In this document: piece by piece, positions 23,119 through 33,940 of the stretch | Position numbering within the stretch: position 1 is the first letter of the stretch | Layout of the letters: every line of letters begins with the position of its first letter | Origin: Lucifuga dentata | Lineage: Eukaryota > Chordata > Actinopteri > Ophidiiformes > Bythitidae | Direction: 5' to 3' | NCBI GenBank assembly: GCA_014773175.1 | Contig: VXCM01000282.1 | Span: forward strand, 1,038,453-1,102,452 | Length of the DNA stretch: 64,000 nt | The notes under the pieces: generated by a model | Databases searched by the model: none | Told to the model about the DNA's origin: nothing | The model's input: the letters and a program-made list of their open reading frames with translations, nothing else | Made by a program: the position numbers and the translations under genes

Positions 23119-26100
23119 ATGGTAGACGCCACCGCTACAAAAATGAGCAGTTTGAGGGAATGTAGGGAGCCATTTGGTGAGTAAAATATCTTATTTTAAT
23201 ACACAGTCAGCCAGGTGAATCTTAGGTTATACTTTATAGTTTTATCGAAGACAGTTCTTTGTTTAATTTACATATTCTCAGTTACAACACTTAATTTAGC
23301 CTATTTTGAAGGTCCCGCCTGCTGTTAATATGTTATTGTTTTTGTGACAGAAATTCATTATTTTATTTTATTCAGTTGATGTTGCTTTATGGGAATGCAT
23401 TTAGCTTTGTGACAAAAGAGGAAAACCTGACACCACAAACTATAAGTTTTCGTAAAGTTCTCTCATTCTAATGGAAACTTTGATATCTGTCAGCTAATGA
23501 CTGTTCCTAAGTGTCTTCCTCATCCTCTGACACTGATAGGAAACTAATTAGTTTCACAAAAATCACAGAACAAAAAGGAAAATGACTTGTGTATGGAACA
23601 AATCATTAACATATAAATGTTCATTATATTGTAATTTCGTCTAAGAGGTGTTTTTTGTTGAATTGAACGATACTACACAAAAAGGCTAATCTGAGGTGTG
23701 TGTGGTTTTGTAGTTTATCTTGTTATAGACCACAATTCATTTTAATGTAACCTATATTAAAGACAGTTCAATAGTATTAGTAAATACTTAGACAACATAA
23801 ATTCATAAGCAGATTTAGCCTGGTTAGGTATGAGCTAAATTAGGTTGAAAAGGGATATGTCTAAGTCATATGTGACCATAACTTTAACAACATTTAAAGG
23901 CCGTATTTCAAAGTGTGTGGGCTTTGATATACAGTAAAACATCAAAATGCTGTTGAAACAATGGTAATGTGTAAATTTAATGCCTAAAAAAATTCACTGT
24001 CCAACCAATTTTCAGTTCACCTTTCACCTAGACAAAAAAAAAAAAAAAAAANTTTTTTTTTTTTTTTTTTTTAAACCTGCAAATGCTTATTGGTTCAGGA
24101 GAGTAGACACAAAAAATATAGGAGCTCATTTATCTCAACATCCTGTACTGTATTGGTCGAATAAGAGCGACTTCTCGTGTTTATTAATTCAAAAACACAG
24201 TATCAAAGATTGCTGGTTTTCTAGCGCACATCTCAGTCTGAGATATTCACATTTGACACCAGGCTGAGTAACTTCCTTTACATTCATGAGCAGCTGCCTT
24301 TGTTTTTCCTGCCTGTGGCTAGTACCTGTATACCACTAACCCTAACACTATGATAGTGAACCAACTCATTTTCATTTTCATGTTTGAGCCATTCACACAC
24401 ACTGCTGAATTGCACCACACCACACTGCTAAACTATAGATTTATGCAGATGTTAAAAATGGCAAAGTCACAAATCTTTATTGTATTTCTTGCATTTTGTT
24501 AATTTATAAGAGTGAATGATCTGCTCACATTTCATCAAATTCAAGTATCTGTGAAAGAAAAGTGAAAATTATGACTCAAGTTGCAATCGTAGTATACATA
24601 GGTATAGCTATTGCTATACATGTGTGTGTATAGCTGTATTATACACACACATGTATAATACAGCTATACACACACATGTATAGCTGTATTATAGTAATCC
24701 TGTAGTTACCATAGAAACCAGTGTGAGAGTGTGAAAGCCATGTTAAAGCAGAATTACACACATTGACCTACTGATGACCAACATGGGGCAAACCCAGGTC
24801 ACTACTTTGCTCTGACAGGTACCAGCCAATCAGATGTTTTTTTTTTTTTGNTTTTTTTTTTTTTGTTTGTTTTTTGTTTCCATTTTAGAACACACATTGA
24901 TTGGATTAAAGTCAAAGGAAGATTAAACATCAAAAACTTTGACTTCAGATGTTTTCACAGATGTTGGTAAAAACAGTGTTCAGTGTCAAGCCTTCTTAAA
25001 ATCCTGAATTTGGATTCTGTATAGGTTTTTGTGTGCATGTCTAAGGGTTTGATGAATGTACATTTCTTCAGAGTTGATAGTAATACAGTGAAAATTTATT
25101 TATTACCTTTATGTTTTGATTCCAAATATTGCATTATGAGTTTGTGTCAGAACTGTGTTCATATTTAGGTGGAAAGTTATGGAACATCATGACCCAAAAC
25201 TGTTCACAGAAACCTATTCTGATATATATATTTTTTTCTTTAAGCTTAACAGCTTTTTATAGCAATGTCACCCACTGGACCTTCAGCAACAAGAATACAA
25301 CCTATAATAACATTAATAATAATAATGTGCTAACATACTAGCCTATAAAAAATACAAGAGGCAGGGAAAAGCTTCCATTCTAACAGAGGGGGATGATATG
25401 ATTTGGTGATATATCACCAAATCATGTCATCAATCATATGATGGAGAAGTGTATCTTAAAAAAAAATCAAGAGTGTACATCACTGACACACACACACACA
25501 CACACACACACACTTTCTACAACTCTGCTACATGTACACTATAGCTGATGGGGGTAGTAAGTCTTCTTTCACTGTGTGTGTATGTGTGTGTGCATGTGCA
25601 TGTGTGTGAGTGTGTGTGTCACTGCTCTCAGTCTAGACTCCACTGTGCCCTGGGTCAGGTATTGGCTTGCCATTAACCTCCATTCATGTGTGGAAACAAA
25701 CTCATGACAAAGCAAACGCCCCACTACCACTCAGGCTGCTGAGAAATGGCGCTGATCCTTTCAGAGGAGACATGGGTGGTCAAAATGCAGAAAAGCTGGG
25801 TTCACCTGTGTGGAATTATGGCCCTAAGCAATGTATTATGATGTGGTTTATATTTCATCTCTTGAACTTTATCCAAAACGTGCAGGCACATGCCCCTGCA
25901 TTCCCAGAGAGGGAGAAACAATGCTCAACTGATCTGGGGTTCGACTTACACTTGATAATTGGGTGACTGGCTGTAAGTCCTAATACTTAATGTACTGTAT
26001 GGCTGTGTATTTAAAGGGGAATGCCACCCACGGGTGCATTGTAAAGGACTACATGTGTAGGTTTAGCAAGATGACTAAAAATCGCCCACATAGTAAACTT

Positions 26101-29100
26101 CATCGTTTTTAGATTGATTTCCTTTTCTTCCATGCAGTCATCGGTGTAAGACTTAAAGTTACTTTAAACTTAAAGTTAAGTTCAACACATTATGATAATC
26201 AACTTGAAGAAACTTCAGACTTAGCTGCAATTTGTGAACCACACTAATGAACATTTGTTTGGTGTTTATTTTTGTCAGATGGTGATACTGTAGCAAACTG
26301 GCATGCTGGGATTGAAAACGCACTGCTGGTGCATTCAAAGATGCTTGGATACCTAAAATTTGAGAGTCAATTGCTAAACATTGCCAGTTTTAGTATGAAG
26401 AATGGCCAAATACAGCTTATCTGTCTTGCGCCATCCACTGTGTGTCTCGAGTTAATTTTCTGATGACACAGCTAATGAGTATAATCCTTTTTAGCAAGTA
26501 ACCTATCAATTCACATATGTTGGAGTATCCTTGAATCCTTGAATCTTGAATGTATCACCAAGGTCACTTTTTAGTGAAATGAAACCAAATGGCTACCTGG
26601 AATCAATCTTAAAATGAATAGTATGTTTTGTATGTATAGAAAGTTTGACATGGATGGGCTAAAACATGCAGAACCACCAAAATTTTCCTTTTGAGGTTCT
26701 TGGGAACTTCCCACCGAGCGAGGAAAATGAAATATCTACTCATATAGAGAGATTGTCTCAAGCCCAGTACAAAGTAATATCCAGAGTTTAACATAGAAGG
26801 TAGTACGTGTTTGGCAATGTTGCAAATGAAAGCAATGCAGTAGAGTAAAAAAAACACATAGATCCTGAACTGCTCTAAAAGCTTTGTTTTAGATGAGTCA
26901 CAACATGTTTACATCACTATGTAACATATTTGAAACACATGAGAAGAGGTCAAGCAATTATTTGGCCAGCATCCATGTTTTGTAGCCAGCTGTAGCCAGC
27001 TCAGCCCAATCGCTGCTGGCCAATCAAAAGAGCAGGCATTTTGCGGGGGCTTAAAGAGACAGTTCCTAAGATGATCTGTTTTCACTCAGTATGCACAGCA
27101 GTGCTGCAGGGGTAGAGAGCAGAAGTGGGTCAGCGTTTGATGTTTTTGCACATTAACACTTTGCAAAGGGTTCAAAATAGGAATCTAATTAAAGAAATAA
27201 GAGCACAGAAATGTGGTCAGTACATAAAATAAAATAAAAATCCGGTTAATTTAAATTTGAACTGCAAAAGTTTTAATGAGTAGATGATGTTAAACGTGTA
27301 TTTGATGAATGCTAAATGATGAAATTGCTGTTCCACACTCACCTGAGTAGCAGTAGAAGTGATAGTTAAACAGATAGTGAGTTATGGAACAAATAGAGGT
27401 TAAAGGTGACAGAGGGGATGCTTCCTACTTGTCTTGTGTGGGCACAAAGGTTGTGGTTTGGTAATTTTCCCCCTCGTGCATTTTAGCGTCACTGACTTTT
27501 AATCAGTTCTCTTTAGGAACAAGAACAAGTGTGAAAGTGTGATTCCAGAAATCCACCACGACTACACAGGACAGTCGGTGTAGATGTGAGCATATTTTGC
27601 CAAAACTTTTCCATCTTTGTCACAATAGTGGATTGTGTTCCGAAATTGTTACACTAATTATAACATCAAAGGGATGTTATAACACAGTTTTATAAAATTT
27701 ACACATAAATTTAGATTTTTTTAGACCAAATTTAGAAACCATTCAGTGTTGAAATAATTTGTAGTGATGTAGTGATGAGTAATTGTGTCTATAAACGGTT
27801 CCATCATGATGACGTGTGTGTGGCGGGGGGGGGGGGGGGGGGGNNNNNNNNNNNNNNNNNNNNNNNNNNNNNNNNNNNNNNNNNNNNNNNNNNNNNNNNN
27901 NNNNNNNNNNNNNNNNNNNNNNNNNNNNNNNNNNNNNNNNNNNNNNNNNNNNNNNNNNNNNCATTTCCCAAAGGATAAAACTGTATTTCAGCTTTCCTGA
28001 TATTTTGCAAAATCTCTTAATCTTTCAATACCAAATATTGAAGTGACACACCAGTCTTTAAAAAATCAGTGTTTCACCTGCTAATAGTTAGACAGCCTTA
28101 TGAAGTCACGGTCATTTAAATTTTTCGATAAACACAGGTCTTCTTTTTGGACTATATTCCCCGGTGGAAACACACATTCACTTCATGCTTTTTATTGCAC
28201 TTAAACGCTAAACTTACATATCTTCAAAAAAAAAAAAAAACCTGAATATATATATCATGTTCACGGTGATGGATTACCTATCCCAAGAACGTTTCAAGTA
28301 TCAACAAGTTGATTTTAATAGCATACCAGAATTTAAAATTTTAATTCACCGTTCCAGTAGTAATTGAGAAATGATTGTCAGTAACGTTACATGTATGAAA
28401 ATTGAATGTAGTATGCTCAAACATGCAAAATGGATGGTATGGTCCTTTAAATTGTAACTCCAGCTAACCTTTCAGTCTGTTTGCATTGCTGCATGTAGGA
28501 TTATCAGAGTTCTCCAAACTACTGAGTCATTCATGTCTAAAAGCTTTTTTCACCTTGGGGATTTTTTTGTTCCATGACGAGTTATTGGCTGGAAAATAGC
28601 GTTGCAAATCTGACTAAGTACGTAGTTCTTGAGCCATTGGCAATAAATGAAGTCACCAAATCCCACATGTATACTACAGTCATATTTTTATTACATTTAA
28701 GACTTCTGCTTTGGCAATTTCTTTCAGGTTAACGAAATAAGCCACTGTTAAGTCCAAAATAAACAGAAGTCAAACTCTTTTTGAGACATTTTGCTGCTTC
28801 CAAAAAAAGACACTTCCAATGTACAGTAACATAACTTTTACCAATTTTAAGGTTCCTTTTTATTCCTTGATCTAATGATGGCAACAGCAAGCGTAAGTAG
28901 CTTTCATTTCCTGTCGACGTTTTTGTTTGGTCTTTGAGGATTATGGATTCAGTAACTTTTGTTTAATGAACTTGTTTAGTTTCTCTTTATCTTTGACGAA
29001 ATTGGATTATTTATGTGAATCAACTGTAGCAATTAGTGGAGCAATCTGATACATGAGACTGTGAAAGAAACAAAGGAAAATACAAAATCTTTCCACTTTA

Positions 29101-32100
29101 ACATGTTGTTCAGTACAAAGGAAAAACTGACAGTTATGCCTACTTGCATTGCATTTACTTTAAGAATCTGCTTGAGATGTTTTTATGTTACACTCTTAAG
29201 TACAATGTTTATGAGAAGTCTTTTGGAGGAAAAATGTAGACGCTTTCAACGTGGAGCAGTGACGTAACACATCTCTGCTCTGTCTCCTGTTAACAGCATC
29301 TTAAAAGCTGCAATGTAGGAAACGACCCGGTTCCACTTGATCAATTAATCTTAATCCTAGTTTCCCATGCAAATTAAAGTTTCGTCGTCACAGTGTAATT
29401 TAAGAAAGGCCAGAGGAGTTCTCTATTTGGAGCCCTTTGGATACAATGGCTTCACAGTGACGTAGTCAGATGGAGGCCCGCATCACCCTGTCCAGGTATT
29501 TTGGGGAGCTGAAAAGCTGCCTTTGTGCTACTCTTCCTACTCATCCATGAACGTACTTGCCGAAAATATTCCTTTTCAGTGCTTCGAGCGTTCAGCGAGG
29601 TCTGACTTAAGGTGCTGAACAGTATTTTCATTGTTTCAGGGATGTAATGGAGAGATAAACACACCTAAACTTAGTTCTTTTTATTTGTCAAATGGTAAGA
29701 TTGATGTAATTCACATAAAACTAGGGTCACAACATAAATTAATATTGGGGAAACTTCTATTCTTCCTGTATTTGAAGATGACACATTACTGATGATGATG
29801 TCAGGAGCTCAGTCTTACTGCCCACATATTATGTCTCACCCACAACATACTGTCACACTAGCATGTATTCACTGGCTTCAGGATGTGAGTTTTCTGTGCT
29901 AATATAAGGGTGTATAGATTAGGTTTCAATAATAATTTGTGATAGATTAATATTTCTATAAATTTGTAGTAATTGGAGTAAAGAAATTGGGATATTCAAG
30001 ATTTTTCTTTTTATTTAGCAGACAGAATCGTCTCTGAACCTGTGGAGGACACAGACACCACCAGCTTTGTGGCAGAAATCGTGAGCACCTTTATTTATTC
30101 ATTTCCACGAGCATTTATTTGTTCAACTGTGTAAAAGTGCTTTTGAAAATATGTCTGTCTTTGCTCCTTAAGACAGAAATCAATCGGTTTGCTTTGTGCT
30201 GATTTCTCATTGTCGCTCTTTAAAAGAAGAGCCTTCCAGTAATCTGCTAAGAAATCTACCGTAACGGAACACAATGTGCTGTGATTGCTGATGCCTGAAG
30301 CCTCTTTGAGGAACAAGTTGTAGCAAGCTGTTCCTCGTCTTTGCACACGCAGAGTCATTTTCATCCACAGCTACAGACAAGATCTCGACTGTTTCCTCTG
30401 TCTCATGAACAGACTGAATGCAAAGCTCCCACGAAGAGGCTTAACAAAGCTGAGGAGCCCATGTTTCTCAGGTTTCCTTATTTGTCTTTATTCATTTTAC
30501 CCTCTAATGAATATTATCTTGTGTCTCTGTGTCTCTCCCTCAGTCCTTGGAGGCCAATTATCCAGTGCAAGTGACAGATCCTCACGGTAAATAAGCGAGT
30601 CAAACCTCAGTGCTCCTTTTTACAAAAAATACATCAGCACACTCCCATTTGTATCAGCACTCTTACAGGCAGCAATATGCTCTTTATCAGTGCTCAAACT
30701 TTGATGTAATGTATGTTTGGACAAGTCATATTTTTGTGTGCCGCAAATGTGCTCAAGCATATCCTTCAAAGAAAACTGTGTCTTATCAGAATATAGTGAC
30801 TTTTGTCATGTGCCTCCTCCAGATGCTGTGACACTCCATCTGAGCTCCATGCCCTCCAGATACCTGACTCCCTCCTCAGACCGAATAAGACAGGTAAGCA
30901 TAACAAACTGTCCAGTGTGAAAGCTTACGGAGGGGAAAATATAGCCTCTGCATTCTGCGCATAAGCATCAATTAAAAAGTAGTTGTGCAAATACGTAAAT
31001 GTATATACTTTATATTCCTGTTCTGGTGTTGAGTCATTTTGGCTGCCATCGCATAGGATGCAGTTTTGTCTTGCTGAAATGAAAGGCACAGGTGTGAGCA
31101 TTGCTAATAACAGAGTAGAAACACGGGGAGCAGAAAGTCATTCTTGCTGTGTAGTATGCTAACTAATACGAACATGTAGAAGGAAAATCTAGTTAGGAAG
31201 TAGTTTATTCCATTCAGTTCATTACTCACTGGGGAAATGTATACTTCCCTCCAAGTGCTTTTACTTTTTTCTCTGTCTGGCACTGACCTAGTGTGAAGTG
31301 GGGCTTATGTTGAGACATAATTAATATGCAAAACACACCACATCTAAAATGTGAGGTGCGTAGCTCGAAGGAGATGCACACCTGCTTCAACACAACAGCT
31401 GAAAACAGCTAGGACGGCTATGAAATCCATAGAAAGCCTGTCCTAAGTGATCCTAGCCAACCAGGTAGGCAGGTATAATAGAATTAGGCATATCAACATG
31501 CAAAAACAGCTAATTGGTGCTGTGGATTGAACCTAAAATGCTCCTAAACTGCTCAGCAAATCATACTTTTTTTCTGTGGAATTGTCTCGTATGTAAAACT
31601 TTGTTTGCACATTTCCTTATAAATTTCAGGCACAAATTTTATAGTGTGGGCAGGTATACTCACCATTACATTTGATGTGATGTTACTGATGATTTGTGTT
31701 TCTGTCTTCATGTTGTAGCCAGTTGAAGATGGAGAAGAATGCACATGCCCGGCATCTGCTTCAACAGGTATATAAATTCGAATAATGACAGAAAAATGGC
31801 ACTGAATCATTCATTAAGGTGCTTTCTTCACATAGAAATTATGACACCCATGTGGTTGTTAATTGATTGTTCACCAGAAATGGTTTCAAAAAAGAACATA
31901 GCTGTATCAGCCACAGTGATAAAAGGGACATTGTGTGCAGCATTGCAAAGATGATGATGGTTCGATCTGCATATATTCCCATGCCTCTTAATAGCCACTA
32001 GGAGGCAGATAAGCTAGCCATGAATGACTAAAGATTAGGTATGAAGTGAGTAACTATGAGCCAAACTGTAGCTTTTATTGGTGGTTATATTAAAACAACC

Positions 32101-32638
32101 TAACAATTTTACAAGATGACCTATAGGACAGTCTTCTAAAACTTGATTTATTTCTTTAAAAATGTGATTGTGGTAACCAGTGTAATGCACGATGCAGTGA
32201 TCTTATTCTCTTGAGCTAATATCGCTTCATTGTCACTCTTTGATTTTAGATTTCCCTAAAGAGCTACAGTTCTTTAACAGTGCCTGTGAAAAGTGTTGCT
32301 GCCCAGCACCTCCACCTAAGATCAGCGACCTCATGAATGACAAAGACCTTCTGGACTTACTGCGACTCAAACTGGATCCAAACCACTGCACCATCAAGAA
32401 CTGGAAGAACTTTGCAAGTCGTTGGGGAATGAGCTACGATGAACTGACCCTGCTGGAGCACCGGACCCAGGGCTCACTGTCCCACAGCCCCACCCAGGAG
32501 TTCCTGCTCCGCTACAACCAGAAGACGGTCACCGAGCTCACCGAACTTTGCCGCATCTACCAGCGCATTGATGTGCTGCGGCTGCTGCAGAGCTGGATAG
32601 AGAAGGACTGGCCATCACGCTGGCAACAGACTCATTAA
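23119..32638 (+). CDS. edaradd: EDARADD, EDAR-associated death-domain adaptor
   Basis: EDARADD binds the cytoplasmic death domain of the ectodysplasin receptor and links it to TRAF/NF-kB signalling in skin appendages, teeth and, in fish, scales and fin rays (family knowledge). Six coding exons join in phase: 23119-23176, 30022-30080, 30544-30586, 30823-30893, 31719-31767 and 32250-32638, giving 222 codons plus stop, close to the 215 residues of human EDARADD. Residues 25-31 read EPVEDTD and residues 44-52 NYPVQVTDP, both recognisable blocks of the family N-terminus. A cysteine-rich part follows (ECTCP, then CEKCCCP, about 84-112). The death domain spans about 118-210 (ISDLMNDKDLLDLLRLKLDP, NWKNFASRWGMSYDELTLLE, ELCRIYQRIDVLRLLQSWIE). 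A polyadenylation signal AATAAA lies at 32753-32758. The first exon is the least certain: it is chosen because its donor GTGAGT and phase 1 fit exon 2, and its short N-terminus resembles the short mammalian isoform. Confidence 0.9.
24614..24683. repeat. Perfect 31-bp inverted repeat with 8-nt spacer
   Basis: Arms 24614-24644 and 24653-24683 are exact reverse complements built of TGTGTGTA and TAGCTGTATTATAC units. Part of the arm (TAGCTGTATTATA) recurs directly after it. It can form a long hairpin or cruciform. It may have arisen from a CA/TG microsatellite by inverted duplication. Confidence 0.85.
25398..25425. repeat. Perfect 28-bp palindrome
   Basis: ATGATTTGGTGATA is followed immediately by its reverse complement, with no spacer. 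Located in EDARADD intron 1. Confidence 0.9.
25486..25513. repeat. (CA)n microsatellite
   Basis: Uninterrupted CA dinucleotides; a separate imperfect TG-rich run follows at about 25574-25618. Confidence 0.9.
27824..27961. other. G run followed by a 118-base assembly gap
   Basis: A run of about 20 G ends at 27843 and is followed by N from 27844 to 27961. Apparent reading frames across it are meaningless. The left part of the adjoining MITE-like copy is probably lost in this gap. Confidence 0.95.
27962..28449 (+). mobile_element. MITE-like element, left part lost in the gap
   Basis: Sequence starting CATTTCCCAAAGGATAAAAC just after the gap matches the reverse complement of 5740-5828. The match continues through TCTTAATCTTTCAA, GACTATATTCCCCGGTGGA, CATGCTTTTTATTGCACTT and GATGGATTACCTATCCCAAG, and ends in CAAACATGCAAAATGGATGG and GTATGGTCCTTTAA at 28449. 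Confidence 0.7.
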
Positions 32639-33940
32639 CAAGCAGCACCTACCATCTTCTTCTCCATGACATGTTGTGTCTGTACGTATTTCTCTGACTC
32701 CTTTTTTCTTTAATGGTTGTAAATGTTGGGGTTTTTCTTCTTCATAAGCACAAATAAATTTAATGACATTGCAACATTATTGATTTTAGCACATGATTTC
32801 AAGGAAAAAAATGCCTAAAGATGATCAGTAAGTGAAAATATAAGTAGAGAAGTCAGCATCACTGGGTGCTTCAACTAGCACAATATCTCTTAAAGTAAAG
32901 TAGCAGCACATACTACTGATTAATATTTTGGCTTGTAAGGGTACATTTTTGTTGTGCATCTGACTACATGTATGGCTAGCAAACAAAACATGTTGGGGAT
33001 GCCGCAGTATTTTTAATTAGATTTTTGAAAATAAACATTAACATTTGTGATTTCAGAAAGCACAAGAGTAATCCAGAGAACATTTTAACATTGACGTGTG
33101 CCTTCATCTGTATCATATTGAAAATTATATGGAAAGGAAATATGTTTGACATGAAGGTAAAGGTGAAAAAAATCAGCGAGTTCCTCTGAATGTGGTCAAT
33201 AACCAAAATGTCAAACAGAAAATCACATTTATTTTGACTTTTATTATAATGTTATTTGTCATGCAATAGTATTTTTCTTTAGTGTTCTTGTTTTCTCAGT
33301 ATGAAATAAATATGTCTAAAACTCTGTAATCACTTTTAATCTTCTTTAAAGAAAATTATTGGAAATTATGTCAACAATGCTCCCCCTCCCTAGGTGGCCA
33401 TAGTCACCCATTCACATCCCAGTTATATTTTATCATTTCACTTTATCTTATTCTTTTAAATGCATACAACTTTAATGAGTGGGTACAAACCAAAATGTGT
33501 TCTGTTATATTATTTTTTCTGTTTTTATAATAGTGAAGAATGACAAGTATATTGAATGTGTTGAGTTATTTATTGACATCCATATACATTAGTTACTCAG
33601 TTAGTTTAGCATTTAAAGATTTAAAGGCAATATAAGGCACTTCCACAAAACTCAAATAGCCGAATGTCATCACATGCAATACTGAGACAGTTTAATAAGT
33701 AACAAACTGCAATCAAATGAATCATATTTAGGAAAAAATCTTATATAAATAACAGGAATATACACCTTTTATAAAAACATGTTTTTTTTTTATTAGGCTG
33801 CATAATGATATTAAAAGGCAGTGTAAATGACAAAGTTAAGTTTGTCTAGATCACAAACAAAAGGATTGAGTTGCTTTAGTTACATGTATTTACAAAGTAA
33901 CTGCACTGAGGCTTAATTTATTTGATTAACAAAGCAAGAA
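32639..33940. other. Tail-to-tail spacer between EDARADD and the AHNAK-like gene
   Basis: AT-rich 3' flanks. It holds the EDARADD signal AATAAA (32753-32758). On the minus strand, possible AHNAK-like polyadenylation signals appear as TTTATT on plus at 33788-33793 and 33917-33922. No gene seen. Confidence 0.6.

Larger units (their letters stand above)
23177..30021 (+). other. EDARADD intron 1
   Basis: A 6.8-kb intron without another supported gene. It contains an A-N-T homopolymer junction (24031-24072), a 31-bp inverted repeat (24614-24683), a T-rich run with an N (24838-24864), a 28-bp palindrome (25398-25425), a CA microsatellite (25486-25513), an N gap (27844-27961) and a MITE-like copy (27962-28449). 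Confidence 0.7.

Noticed and set aside
27743..28046. Several open frames running through the N block
   Set aside because: They exist only because N codons are not stops; the real residues are a G run and an assembly gap.
30095..30364. 89-codon minus-strand frame in the EDARADD locus
   Set aside because: It lies between two confirmed EDARADD exons and shows no family motif.
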